Origin: Caenispirillum salinarum AK4
GTDB lineage: Bacteria; Pseudomonadota; Alphaproteobacteria; Rhodospirillales; Rhodospirillaceae
Assembly (NCBI RefSeq): GCF_000315795.1
Contig: NZ_ANHY01000011.1
Location: 114,222-178,221 of the forward strand
Reading direction: 5' to 3'
DNA length: 64,000 bases
A program made the translations under genes and the position numbers. The stretch's first letter is position 1; the number at the start of each line of letters is the position of its first letter. Below are positions 9,401 to 28,140 of the stretch, in pieces. The notes under the pieces were generated by a model that ran no database searches, was not told where the DNA came from, and worked only from the letters and a program-made list of their open reading frames with translations.

Positions 9401-11482
9401 CTCGCCGCCGACCGCCCCGCGCCGGACGCCGGGCAGGTGGAGGTGTCGGTGGAAGCCGTCGGGCTCAACTTCATCAACTTGCTGTCGGCGCTCGGGCTCT
9501 ATCCGGGCGCGCCGGAGGGCTTCCGGGCGCTCGGCATCGAATGCGCCGGGCATGTGACGCGCGTCGGGCCGGGGGTGGAAGCGTTCGAGCCGGGCGATGC
9601 CGTCATGGGCATCGTCGACCACTGCCTGAGCAGCCACGCCCTGGCCGACGCCCGCCTGGTGGTGCCCGCGCCCGCCGGGCTGACGATGGCCGAGGCCGCC
9701 GCCCTGCCCGTCGCTTATGCCACCGCCGCCATCGGCCTGCAGGACATGGCGGGGCTGGAGGCCGGGGAGACGGTGCTGATCCATGCCGCGTCCGGCGGCG
9801 TGGGCCGGGCCGCCATCGCGCTGGCCCAGGCCGCCGGAGCCACCATCATCGCCACTGCCGGCACGCCGGAGAAGCGCGCGGCGCTGGCGGCGCTGGAGGG
9901 TGTCGCGCATGTGTTCGACAGCCGCTCCACCACCTTCCGCGAGGGCGTGATGCAGGCCACCGGCGGGCGCGGCGTGGACGTGGTGCTCAACTGCCTCGCC
10001 GGGCCGCTGCTGGAGGCGTCGCTGGACTGCCTCGCCCCCTTCGGCCGCTTCGTCGAGATCGGCAAGCGCGACCTGTGGGGCGCGGGATCGGTGCCCATGG
10101 CGGCCCTGCGCCACGGCACCGCCTTCCACGTCCTGGACCTGGACCGCATGAGCCGCGAGAAGCCGGCCCGCGTCGGCCGGGTGCTGGCGCGCATCGCCAA
10201 CGGAACCCTGCCGCCGCTGCCGGTGACGGAGGTTCCCTTCGCGGATGCCTCCAAGGCCTTCGCCGAGATGGCGGCGGCGCGGCACACCGGCAAGCTGGTG
10301 CTGACGCGCCACGACGCGGGGCTCACCGTCATCGCCCCCGACGACGCCCCGGCGTTCGACGAAACCGGCACGGCGCTGGTCACCGGCGGCGCCGGCGCGG
10401 TGGGAACGGCGCTCATCGACGATCTGGTGGCACGCGGCTGCACGAACATCGTGGTGCTCGGCCGCTCGGGCACCCTTCCGGACGACCGGGCGGAGGCCTG
10501 GCGCGCGGCCGGTGCGACGGTCAAGGCCGTCGCCATGGATGTCGCCGACGCCGGGGCGCTCGCGCGCGTGCTGGCGCAGCTGGAGGTCACCATGCCGCCG
10601 CTGACAGCCGTCATCCATGCCGCCGGCGTGCTGGACGATGCCAGCCTGTCGGCGCTGACGCCCGATCAGGTGGTGCGGGTCATGGCGCCCAAGGTGCGCG
10701 GCGCGCTCAACCTGCACCGCCTGACGCAAGGGCAGCCGCTGGAGGCCTTCGTGGTGATCTCGTCCGCCGCCGCGCTGCTCGGCCCCATGGGCCAGGGCGC
10801 CTATGCCGCCGCCAATGCCTTCATGGACGGCCTGATCGCCGCCCGCCGCGCCGCCGGCCTGCCGGGCACCGCCCTGGACCTGGGCCCGGTCGCCGGCGCC
10901 GGCCTCGCAGCCCGCGCCGACCGCCTGGCGAACGTGCTGGCGACGGGCCTGCGCCCCATGCCGGCCGAGGCGGTGGCGGAGGCCCTGCACCGGGCGCTGT
11001 TGGCCGACACGCCGCGCCTCGCGCTGCTGGACCCGCTGTCCACTTTTGCCGACCCGCTGTGGCAGGGCGGAGAGGCCCCGGCCCCCGCGGAAGACGGCTC
11101 CGACGCCGCCGATGGCTTGCGGGCAGTGCTCGTGGACCTGCCCACTCAGGACGCCCGGCTCGCGCACCTGGAAGACCTGCTGACCGCACAGGCCGCCGCC
11201 GTGCTGCGCTGCGCGGAAAGCAAGGTGGACCGCGACACGCCGTTCAAGAGCCTGGGTCTGGACAGCCTGCTCGCCATGCAGCTACGCAACCGGCTGATCG
11301 AGGCGACGGGCGTGACGGTGGCCGTCACCACCTTCTGGAACACGCCGACCATCACCGCTTTCGCCCGCCTTCTGCTCGCCGAACTGATGCCGGCGGCGGA
11401 CGATGGCGCGGCCGTGACCGACGACGACTACGACGCGCTCTCCGACGAGGACGCGGAAGACCTTCTCCTGGCGAGGCTCTGA
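3440..11482 (+). CDS. FAAL-PKS: fatty acyl-AMP ligase + fully reducing PKS module
   Basis: 2680 aa. Start at 3440 because the FAAL fold begins at 'MTVQDRTLIDRV'; upstream in-frame residues (ATG 3311) look non-coding. Domains (approximate residues): fatty acyl-AMP ligase 1-575, with 'SSGSTGDPKG' at ~174, 'SWMPITHDMGLI' typical of FAALs and the C-terminal Lys motif 'TTSGKIQR' at ~547; ACP 582-652 with attachment Ser in 'GFTSL', Thr replacing the usual Asp; KS 669-1090 with Cys841, His976, His1013; AT 1188-1478 with 'GHSLGE' (Ser1277) and 'VASH' at 1378; DH 1540-1790 with His1572 and Asp1715 present; structural half-KR 1790-1980; ER 1981-2300 with its NADPH motif; KR 2311-2490 with Tyr2455 and an 'LDD' B-type motif; ACP with Ser2609. 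The acidic tail 'LSDEDAEDLL' is docking-like. Role inferred: activate a fatty acid, load it on ACP1, and extend it once with full reduction. Confidence 0.93.
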   Translation: MTVQDRTLIDRVRAVANDRTHDRGIIFISGERQETRVPYARLWDDAGRMLSRLRAAGVAPGHELVLQIEDQRTFLTLFWACLRGGIVPVPLHVGARDDYLRKFLKVWKTLSHPWLATTDKRLPQICEFWMAEGADARALEARALLIANAEDGAERFEPADEVAPQPDALAFLQFSSGSTGDPKGVTVTHRNLLVNVEALADRAGMTPDDTALSWMPITHDMGLICITMTAQLRGLTLCLMPTPLFIRRPLLWLKKAHEHRATMLCSPNFGYHFFLSAYEGLEERPDWDLSSVRLIWNGAEPISVDLCHAFQERLAVHGLPGTAILPCYGLAEGTVGVAVTPPGTGIRTHRVRRDRIALGEAIVLADAADTDTDAITFVDCGPAIDNVEMAILDAAGRLLPEGTVGRIAIRGPSVTDGYYNNEDATAAARLDDGWLDTGDIGFLDDGRLTVTGRAKELIIVNGLNHHPHDIEQAVETLDDVKPGNVVACGVPGGRDGRGAEELVLFLRWTGGDDGFSALADRARAVVLERVGLPVAQVVPVRKIPKTTSGKIQRVALAQQLVADRAQTAAAQALTGPRKAGPDDARLLADIIAVAHAITGRDIAPDVRFADAGFTSLVAVTFADHLGTRLGRRLPPSLVFDHPTPLSLARRLGGGTPNAAPAVALAAEEPVALVGVGLRLPGGVVDMDSFWRLLEGGVDAITGIPADRWDAEALHDPDAAAPGRLTIRHGGFLDGVDLFDNRFFGVSAAEAECVDPQQRLLLETAYEAMEDAGLDLGPLAGGPVGVFVGLSNADYTRKQLHSGDLARIGTYSMTGTAFSTAAGRLSYGFGFQGPSLTVDTACSSSLVAVHLAAQSLRRGECCVALAAGANLILSPEVHAGFSRLDSMARDGRCKTFDARADGYCRSEGVAVVVLKRLSAAQADGDRILAVLNGGALNQDGASNGLTAPNGPAQESLMRQALAASGTTADAVGYVEAHGTGTPLGDGIELNALNAVYGAAKRPVYVGSVKSNIGHTEATAGLAGLLKAVLAVRHGIIPPSLHIQAPTPQLDWTASGLCLPIAPTPWPEDTPRTAAVSSFGFSGTNAHWLVSAAPVVKGEPVEAPEALPLCLSARTPDALEALRTAWLDRLAEDDAAEAFPALAATAAHRRTAHPWRLAVAARTAAEALEVLEGAPLPTRAVSAAPGRTVFVYPGQGGQWPGMARDLATAEPVFAEALTACAEALRPHVEWDPALLTEGAPDALLDGIDRVQPALFAVSVALTRLWQSKGVHPDAVVGHSLGEVAAAHVAGILSLEDAARVIAVRSRLLTRIAGQGGMMVVDLPMAEAEALCEGAGGGEVSVAVRNATGSTVIAGDPAVLEALAADLEAREVFCRRVKVDVASHSPQVEPLLDDLRAELAGITPHAGRIPLVSTVHGRVLEGEEAGPDYWVENLRRPVLFADAVAALADDGARWFVECAPHPTLVSFIDQECDGVAALPSLRRDEPGPREFTAAAAALWAAGYPVAWRGFVPRPAEPAHLPRYPWQRERFWLEDATPVDRATDPLLGRRTDLAGEDAAVWETTVSTAALPWLADHKVAGSVVLPAAAYTVMALRAAPGRSLRRMDFRDMLVIEDGASVTVQTRRRGARVEVLARDGETWRLLAEGTLADAADPPAAAVPPVLEGREDAGAFYAGLDAAGLNYGPAFRLIDGIARTEGEAVADLTVPAPGGPVTPALLDACLQAAAPLGLAETRVPVALSGVTLFGPAPDALRVTVRREGETARILATAPDGTPVLVVDALHLSAGDAGRDAVADAMLRLSWTDAGPAPAAVPGPVTLMGASDPAFKDALVAAGAEITTDAPRILWRAPAAGDLDALDPAEVERWTLTLAADLTALADRAAPPASVRVVTSGADADPLACALTALARTARAEHPELGVAIVDLDRPVEAAALLAPLPAEAAQVRLRDGRILTPRLTPDADAAAPLLEVPAAEVDAYRAVLARPGDAGSMRFLAADRPAPDAGQVEVSVEAVGLNFINLLSALGLYPGAPEGFRALGIECAGHVTRVGPGVEAFEPGDAVMGIVDHCLSSHALADARLVVPAPAGLTMAEAAALPVAYATAAIGLQDMAGLEAGETVLIHAASGGVGRAAIALAQAAGATIIATAGTPEKRAALAALEGVAHVFDSRSTTFREGVMQATGGRGVDVVLNCLAGPLLEASLDCLAPFGRFVEIGKRDLWGAGSVPMAALRHGTAFHVLDLDRMSREKPARVGRVLARIANGTLPPLPVTEVPFADASKAFAEMAAARHTGKLVLTRHDAGLTVIAPDDAPAFDETGTALVTGGAGAVGTALIDDLVARGCTNIVVLGRSGTLPDDRAEAWRAAGATVKAVAMDVADAGALARVLAQLEVTMPPLTAVIHAAGVLDDASLSALTPDQVVRVMAPKVRGALNLHRLTQGQPLEAFVVISSAAALLGPMGQGAYAAANAFMDGLIAARRAAGLPGTALDLGPVAGAGLAARADRLANVLATGLRPMPAEAVAEALHRALLADTPRLALLDPLSTFADPLWQGGEAPAPAEDGSDAADGLRAVLVDLPTQDARLAHLEDLLTAQAAAVLRCAESKVDRDTPFKSLGLDSLLAMQLRNRLIEATGVTVAVTTFWNTPTITAFARLLLAELMPAADDGAAVTDDDYDALSDEDAEDLLLARL

Positions 11483-11483
11483 C

Positions 11484-21602
<10,119 letters not shown>

Positions 21603-21603
21603 C

Positions 21604-24600
21604 ATGCGTATCTCCGACTTCAAGCTGGTCGCGAAAGACGACGACCGCGCCGCCCTCAAGGCCACGCTGGCGGGCTTCAACCGCACCGCCCGCGACTTCG
21701 ACCGGACGCGGCTGCTGCCCGACCTGCTGGCGGAAACCGCCCGGCGGGTGCCGGATGCCGTGGCGGTGGAAAGCGACGGCCGCGCCTGGACCTACGCGGA
21801 ACTGGACGCGCGGGCCGAGGCCATGGCGCGGTTCATCGCCGGGCTTGCCCTGCCCCCGCCGCGCGCGGTCGGCGTGCTGACGGAAAACACCGCCGAGATG
21901 CTGGCGGCGATCCTCGGCGTCCTGAAGGCGGGATGCGTCTACCTGCCGCTCAATCCCGACCTGCCGGTGGACCGCCTGCGCTTCATGCTGACCGACGCCG
22001 GCGCCGGGCTGCTGGTGTTCGAAAAGCGCTTCGTGCGCGAGGCCAACCGCCTGCAGTGGGAGTGCCCGAGCCTCGCCCATGTGCTGTGCGTCGACAGCGA
22101 CGCCCCGGCCGAGGAACCGGAATCCCTGTCGGAACTGATGCGCGACGACCTCTGGGCCTACGTGGGCGAGGAAGCGTCGGACGACATCACCGGCGGCGGC
22201 TGGTTGTCCTCCTACGACGGGCAGCCCTTGTCGCGCGCGGTGATGGACGACTATGCGGCCAACGTGGACGCCAAGGTCCGCCCGCTGCTGGGGCCGGAGA
22301 CGCGGGTGCTGGAGATCGGGTGCTCCACCGGCATCACCATGTTCCGCCTCGCGCCCCACTGCGGGCACTACACCGGCGTCGACCTTTCGCCGGCCATCCT
22401 GCGCCACACGGAAGCCGAGCGCGCGCGGCTGGGGCTGGACAACATTACCCTGCACGCGCTGCCGGCCCACGCCATCGACCGGCTGGCGAAGGAGGCCGAG
22501 GCGGCGGGCGGGTATGACGTGGTCATCATCAACTCCGTCATCCAGAACCTGAACGGCCACAACTACGTCCGCGACGTGCTGCGCAAGGCCGTCGGGCTCA
22601 TGGCTCCACGCGGCCACGTGTTCCTGGGCGACCTGATGGACCAGGACGCCAAGCAGGCGCTCATCGACGACCTGACGGCCTTCAAGCAGGACAACCCCGA
22701 TCCGGCGGTGAAAACCAAGCTGGACTGGTCGCACGAGCTGTTCATCGCGCGCGGGTTCCTGGATGACCTGCGCTTCGAGATCCCGGGCGTCGCGGCGGCC
22801 TCCCACACCGACAAGATCACGTCGGTGGAAAGCGAGCTGTCGCGGTTCCGCTACGACACCATCCTGACCGTCGACAAGGCCGCTCCGCCCCCGCCGGCGG
22901 ACGCGCGCCGCCGCCACCAGCACGGCATGTTTGCGCCGGACGCCGCACCCGATGCCACGCCGGCGCAGATCGCGGCGGAGGATGCGGCGTATATCATCTA
23001 TACATCCGGCACCACCGGGCGGCCCAAGGGGGTGGCGGTCAGCCACCGCAGCTTCCACAACTACATGCGCTGGGCGGCACGGACGTACTATGAAGGCTAC
23101 GGCGGCGGCTCCATGGCGCTGTTCACCTCGCCGGCCTTCGACCTGACGCTGACCAGCATCTTCGTGCCGCTGTTCCTGGGCCGCACCGTCCATTGCCTGC
23201 GAGCCGACGACGTGGACCGGCAGTTGGCCGCCATCTTCCAGCCGGACACAGGCGTCGACGGGGTGAAGCTGACGCCCTCGCACATCACCATCCTGGGCCA
23301 GATGGAGCCCGAGCCCGTGCCCGGCATCCGCGTCGCCATCGTCGGCGGCGAGGAACTGACGGAAAAGCAGGTGGCGACGCTGAAAGGCATCTGCCCCAAC
23401 GTCACCATCTACAACGAGTACGGCCCGACGGAGGCCACCGTCGGCTGCACCATCTCCGTCGCCGATAAGCCGCCCATCCACATCGGCACGCCCATCGACA
23501 ACACCGAAGTGCTGATCCTGGGCACGGGCGACGACTCCGACTTCAAGCCCGTCGGCGTGCCCGGAGAGTTGTGCGTGGCCGGCGACGGCGTCGCCATCGG
23601 CTACTGGAACCGCCCCGACCTGACGGCGGAGAAGTTCCGCCCGCATCCCGACGATCCCGGCCGCCGGCTCTACCGCACCGGCGACCTGGCGAAGTGGACG
23701 CCCGAGGGCAACCTGGTCCTGCTGGGCCGCGCCGACCATCAGGTGAAGATTCGCGGCAACCGCATCGAGACCGGCGAGATCGAAAGCCAGTTGCGCACCC
23801 TGCCCGAGGTGGTGGACGCCCTGGTCACCGCCCATGCCGCGCCCGACGGCGACAAGGTGCTGTGCGCCTACATCGTCAGCCGCGCCGACGTGCCGCTGGA
23901 GACCATCCGCGCCCACCTGTCGGTGGTCTTCCCCGACTTCATGATCCCGAGCCACGTGGTGTCGTTGCGCGAGTTCCCGCTCTCGCCCAACGGCAAGATC
24001 GACCGCAAGCGCCTGCCCGCGCCCGATGCCATGGCCAAGGCCCGCGCCAGCGCCTACGTCGCCCCGGCCACGGACAGCGAGCAGGCCCTAGCCGCCGTCT
24101 GGGCGGAGGTTCTGGGCGTCGATCAGGTGGGCCGCGACGACGATTTCTTCGCGCTCGGCGGCCACTCGCTGAAGGCAACGCAGGTGGTGTCCCGCGTGCA
24201 CAAGCGGCTGGGGCTGGAGTTGAGCCTGCGGGAAGTCTTCGGCCACCCGACGCTCCGCGCCCAGGCCGCCCTGCTGGCGGACCGGGAGCGCCGCAGCGCC
24301 ACCGTCATCACCCCCGTGCCCCCGGCGGTGGATTACGAGGTCTCCCACAGCCAGCGGCGGCTGTGGGTGCTGCACCAGCTGGAAGAGGCGCCGGTCGCCT
24401 ATACCATTCACGAGGCCGTCGTGCTGACCGGCCCGCTGGACATCGACCGCCTGCGCGCCGCCTTCGCCGCCCTCATGGCCCGTCACGAGACCCTGCGCAC
24501 CAGCTTCCACCGCGTCGGCGGCGAGCCGCGCCAGCGCATCGTTGATGCCGAGGCCCTGCCCCTGCCGCTGACCGTCGCCGACCTCTCCGCCGAGGCCGAC

Positions 24601-27600
24601 CCGGTGGAGGCGGCCCGCCGGCTGTCGCGGAAGGACGCCGCGACGCCCTTCGACTTGGCGGCCGCGCCGCTCTGGCGGGCGACGGTGGCGACGCTGGGGG
24701 CCGACCGCCACGCGCTGCTGTTCAGCATCCACCACATCGTCTCCGACGGCTGGTCGGGGCAGGTGATGATTGCCGAGCTGACGGCGCTCTATGACGGCCG
24801 CGAGTTGCCGCCGCTGCCCGTCCAGTACAAGGACTTCGCCGCTTGGCAGAACCGCCGCGTGGCCGGGGCCGGGGCGCATCGCGACTACTGGCTCGCGCAG
24901 ATGGCCGGCGGCGGGCCCGAGCCGCTGGCCCTGCCGACCGACCTCCCGCGCCCGGGCGTGAAGGGCTTCGCCGGAGACCTGGCACCCCACGTCATCCCCG
25001 CCGGGCTTGGCCGCAAGCTGCACCGGCTGGCGCGGGCGCGCGGGGCGAGCCTGTTCATGGTGCTGACCGCCGGCGTGAAGGCCCTGCTGCACCGCTGGAC
25101 GGGGCAGCAGGACATCGCCGTCGGCTCGCCCGTCGCCGGCCGCACGCACGAGGACCTGGAGCACCAGATCGGCTTTTTCGTCAACACACTGGTCCTGCGC
25201 GATCAGGTCGACGGCGACGCCGGTTTCGCGGCGCTGCTCGACCGGGTGCGGGCGACGGCCACCGATGCCTTCGAGCACCAGATCTACCCCTTCGACAGTC
25301 TGGTGGACGCGCTCAACCTGCCGCGCGACACCAGCCGATCGCCGCTTTTCGACGTGATGGTGGTGTTGCAGGACGGCGCGACACCGCAGCCGCTGGGCGC
25401 CGACCTGGCGGTGGAGAGCCTGGAGGAAACGGCCGCCGTCAGCCGCTTCGACCTGACCTTCCACTTTGCCGAGGACGCGGGGTCGGGGGACATCCTCTGC
25501 GGCCTGGAGTATTCCACCGAACTGTTCCGCCGCGACACCGCCGAGCGCCTGTGGCACCGCCTGACCGCGCTGCTGGAGGCCGCCGTGGCCGAGCCCGAGG
25601 TGCCGCTTGCCGCCCTGCCCCTGCTGCCGGCGGAGGAAGCCGACACCATCACCGCCCGCTTCGTCCCCGGCCCGTCGGCGCCCGTGCCGGCGCTGCTGGA
25701 ACCCTTCGCCACGTGGGTCGCCGAACACCCGGAGCGCGCCGCACTGGTGGCGGAAGGGGAGATACTCTCCTACGCCGCGCTGGATGCCGCCTCCGACGCG
25801 CTGGCTGCCCGTATCGCCGCCGTGGCGCCCGAGGGCGCGCCGGTCGCCGTGCTGCTGCCGCGCGGGCGCCTGGGGCTGGTGGCCTTCCTGGCCGTACTCA
25901 AGGCCGGCTGCGCGTATATGGCGCTCGACCCCGCCTACCCCGCCGACCGCCTGCGCCTGATGGTCGACGACGCGGAGGCCGCCGCGCTCATCACAGCGCC
26001 CAGCACCGCCGACCTGCTGCCGGCGCCCGGCGTGCCGGTGCTCGACGCCGCCGCGCCCGCGCCGCTGGAGCGGTTCACGCCCCGCACCGGTGACGGCACG
26101 GCCTATATCGTCTACACCTCGGGCTCCACCGGGCGGCCCAAGGGTGTTACGGGCACGGCGGAGTGCCTCGCGAACCTCATCGCCTGGCAGCGCGGCGTCA
26201 TCGGCGACGGGCTCCGGCAGGCGCAGTTCGCCCAGGCCGGGTTCGACGTCGCCGTGCAGGAAATGCTCTACGCCGTGTCGTCGGGCGGCACCCTGTACGT
26301 CCCGGCGGAAGAGGATCGCCGCGACCCGGCCCGCCTGACCAGCTTCGTCGCCGCGCACGGGCTGGACCTCATCACCCTGCCCTACTCCGCCCTGCAAATC
26401 CTCTTCGCCGCGCCCGACGCCCAACCGAAGCTCGCAAGCCTCAAGCACATCGTCACGTCCGGCGAGCAGCCGCGCGTGACCGGGGCGCTGAAAGGCTTCC
26501 TGGAGGCCCGGCCGGAAGTGGTGCTGCACAACCAGTACGGCCCGTCGGAAACACACGTCGTCACGGCCCACAGCCTGTCCGCCGCCGCCGGCACGCTGGA
26601 GCCCCATCCGCCCATCGGCCGCCCCGTCGCCAACGTCCGCGCCCACATTTTGGGCACCGACGACCGCCCGGCGCCCGTTGGGATGCCCGGCGAGTTGGTG
26701 ATCGGCGGCGTGGCGGTCGCGCGCGGCTATATCGGCGCCGCATCCGGCGAAACGTCGGCCCGCTTCGTGCCCGAGCCGGGCCACGGCGACGCCCTCGCCT
26801 ACCGCACCGGCGACCGCTGCCGCTGGCGCCCGGACGGCACCATCGAGTTCCTGGGCCGCGCCGACGATCAGGTGAAAATCCGCGGCCACCGCGTCGAAAC
26901 CGGAGAGGTGGAAGCCGCCCTGGAATCCCTGCCCGAGGTCGCCGCCGCCGCCGTGGTCGCGCGCGAAGTGGCGGGACAGGCGGAACTGGCGGCCTATGTC
27001 ACCGCCGCCGGCTCGACCCCCGCGCCATCCGCCGTGCGCGCCGCCCTCGCCCGCCGCCTGCCCGACCACATGGTGCCGGCCACCGTCACCGTGCTCGACG
27101 CCCTGCCGCTGACCGCCAGCGGCAAGCTCAACCGCCGCGCCCTGCCCGAGCCGGCGCCCGCCCTGGCCGAGGGTGCGGAGCCGCCGGCGACGGAGACGGA
27201 AGCCACCCTCATCGGCCTCTGGGAAACCGCGCTCGGCCGCGCGGGCTTCGGAGCGGAGGCGGAGTTCTTTGCGCTGGGCGGCAACAGCCTGCGGGCCGTG
27301 CAGCTGATCGTCCGCGTGCAGGAGGCCTTCGGCGTCGAAATGCCGCTGCTCGCCGTCTTCCAGAGCCCCGCCCTGCGCGATCAGGCCCGCTGGATCGACG
27401 AGCGCCGCGCCTATGCCGACCGCCACGAGGCCCGCGTCATGCTGGAGCTTTCCGGCGGCGAGGGCCAGCGCCTCTTCGCCCTGCCGCCGGTGCTGGGCTA
27501 CGGCAGCGTCTTCGCGCCGCTCGCCCAGGCCGTCGGCCACCCGGTCACGGCGCTGGACTTCATCGAGGCCGAGGACCCGCTGCCCGCCTACGCCGACGCG

Positions 27601-28140
27601 CTCGCCCAGGCCCAGCCCGAGGGGCCGCTGCTGCTGTTCGGCTATTCCGGCGGCGGGAACCTGGGCTTTGAGCTGACCAAGCACCTGGAGGCGCAAGGCC
27701 GCACGGTCGAACGCCTGATCCTGCTGGACACCTTCCGGCTCGACCGCACCTACGACACCCCGGCGGACGAACGGCGCGAGGCCATCGAGCGCAACCTCGA
27801 CTACTTCGCCGACCACATCCGCCGCGACGCGGAAACCCGGATGCTGGTCGACAACCCGGCCATCCGGTCCATGCTTGTCCGGCGCATGGACGCCTTCCTG
27901 CGCTGGCTGGACAGTGTCGACAACCGGGGCACCATCGCCGCCGACATCGACCTGATCGAGGCCACCGACCACACGGGCGACCCGCGCCGCGCCGCCTGGG
28001 GCCACGCCACCACCGGGCGCTTCACCGTCCACGCCGGCGCCGGGCCGCACGTGGACATGCTGCTGCCCGCCCATCTGGAGGCCAACGCCGCCGTGCTCCG
28101 CCGCATCCTCGACACCGTCTCCGCCAAGGTGCCCACGTGA
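21604..28140 (+). CDS. terminal NRPS: A(MT-interrupted)-PCP-C-A-PCP-TE
   Basis: 2178 aa. ATG 21604 lies 1 nt after the upstream stop; a longer frame to 21508 overlaps protein 2 and looks like a shadow. Domains (approximate residues): A domain 25-800 with no C before it, split after motif A2 by a SAM methyltransferase at 195-435 ('VLEIGCSTG' at ~235) before 'YTSGTTGRPKG' at ~464 and 'NGKIDRK' at ~796; hand-read code D-L-T-K-I-G-E-V-G, which matches asparagine. Then PCP (Ser855), C 911-1335 ('HHIVSDG' at 1043), a second A with 'YTSGSTGRPKG' at ~1501 and code D-V-Q-T-V-S-Q-V-V (uncertain, loosely Pro-like frame), PCP (Ser1895) and a type I thioesterase 1953-2175 with 'GYSGG' (Ser2015), Asp ~2043 and His2149. 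The TE makes this the last protein of the line even though it is encoded third. Its first A needs an upstream C in trans. Confidence 0.92.
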   Translation: MRISDFKLVAKDDDRAALKATLAGFNRTARDFDRTRLLPDLLAETARRVPDAVAVESDGRAWTYAELDARAEAMARFIAGLALPPPRAVGVLTENTAEMLAAILGVLKAGCVYLPLNPDLPVDRLRFMLTDAGAGLLVFEKRFVREANRLQWECPSLAHVLCVDSDAPAEEPESLSELMRDDLWAYVGEEASDDITGGGWLSSYDGQPLSRAVMDDYAANVDAKVRPLLGPETRVLEIGCSTGITMFRLAPHCGHYTGVDLSPAILRHTEAERARLGLDNITLHALPAHAIDRLAKEAEAAGGYDVVIINSVIQNLNGHNYVRDVLRKAVGLMAPRGHVFLGDLMDQDAKQALIDDLTAFKQDNPDPAVKTKLDWSHELFIARGFLDDLRFEIPGVAAASHTDKITSVESELSRFRYDTILTVDKAAPPPPADARRRHQHGMFAPDAAPDATPAQIAAEDAAYIIYTSGTTGRPKGVAVSHRSFHNYMRWAARTYYEGYGGGSMALFTSPAFDLTLTSIFVPLFLGRTVHCLRADDVDRQLAAIFQPDTGVDGVKLTPSHITILGQMEPEPVPGIRVAIVGGEELTEKQVATLKGICPNVTIYNEYGPTEATVGCTISVADKPPIHIGTPIDNTEVLILGTGDDSDFKPVGVPGELCVAGDGVAIGYWNRPDLTAEKFRPHPDDPGRRLYRTGDLAKWTPEGNLVLLGRADHQVKIRGNRIETGEIESQLRTLPEVVDALVTAHAAPDGDKVLCAYIVSRADVPLETIRAHLSVVFPDFMIPSHVVSLREFPLSPNGKIDRKRLPAPDAMAKARASAYVAPATDSEQALAAVWAEVLGVDQVGRDDDFFALGGHSLKATQVVSRVHKRLGLELSLREVFGHPTLRAQAALLADRERRSATVITPVPPAVDYEVSHSQRRLWVLHQLEEAPVAYTIHEAVVLTGPLDIDRLRAAFAALMARHETLRTSFHRVGGEPRQRIVDAEALPLPLTVADLSAEADPVEAARRLSRKDAATPFDLAAAPLWRATVATLGADRHALLFSIHHIVSDGWSGQVMIAELTALYDGRELPPLPVQYKDFAAWQNRRVAGAGAHRDYWLAQMAGGGPEPLALPTDLPRPGVKGFAGDLAPHVIPAGLGRKLHRLARARGASLFMVLTAGVKALLHRWTGQQDIAVGSPVAGRTHEDLEHQIGFFVNTLVLRDQVDGDAGFAALLDRVRATATDAFEHQIYPFDSLVDALNLPRDTSRSPLFDVMVVLQDGATPQPLGADLAVESLEETAAVSRFDLTFHFAEDAGSGDILCGLEYSTELFRRDTAERLWHRLTALLEAAVAEPEVPLAALPLLPAEEADTITARFVPGPSAPVPALLEPFATWVAEHPERAALVAEGEILSYAALDAASDALAARIAAVAPEGAPVAVLLPRGRLGLVAFLAVLKAGCAYMALDPAYPADRLRLMVDDAEAAALITAPSTADLLPAPGVPVLDAAAPAPLERFTPRTGDGTAYIVYTSGSTGRPKGVTGTAECLANLIAWQRGVIGDGLRQAQFAQAGFDVAVQEMLYAVSSGGTLYVPAEEDRRDPARLTSFVAAHGLDLITLPYSALQILFAAPDAQPKLASLKHIVTSGEQPRVTGALKGFLEARPEVVLHNQYGPSETHVVTAHSLSAAAGTLEPHPPIGRPVANVRAHILGTDDRPAPVGMPGELVIGGVAVARGYIGAASGETSARFVPEPGHGDALAYRTGDRCRWRPDGTIEFLGRADDQVKIRGHRVETGEVEAALESLPEVAAAAVVAREVAGQAELAAYVTAAGSTPAPSAVRAALARRLPDHMVPATVTVLDALPLTASGKLNRRALPEPAPALAEGAEPPATETEATLIGLWETALGRAGFGAEAEFFALGGNSLRAVQLIVRVQEAFGVEMPLLAVFQSPALRDQARWIDERRAYADRHEARVMLELSGGEGQRLFALPPVLGYGSVFAPLAQAVGHPVTALDFIEAEDPLPAYADALAQAQPEGPLLLFGYSGGGNLGFELTKHLEAQGRTVERLILLDTFRLDRTYDTPADERREAIERNLDYFADHIRRDAETRMLVDNPAIRSMLVRRMDAFLRWLDSVDNRGTIAADIDLIEATDHTGDPRRAAWGHATTGRFTVHAGAGPHVDMLLPAHLEANAAVLRRILDTVSAKVPT

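Noticed and set aside
21604..28140. Collinear use of protein 3 directly after protein 2 as the main pathway
   Set aside because: It is structurally possible (C then A), but it would leave the C-terminal C of protein 6 without any acceptor module and proteins 5 and 6 without a TE. It is kept only as an alternative.
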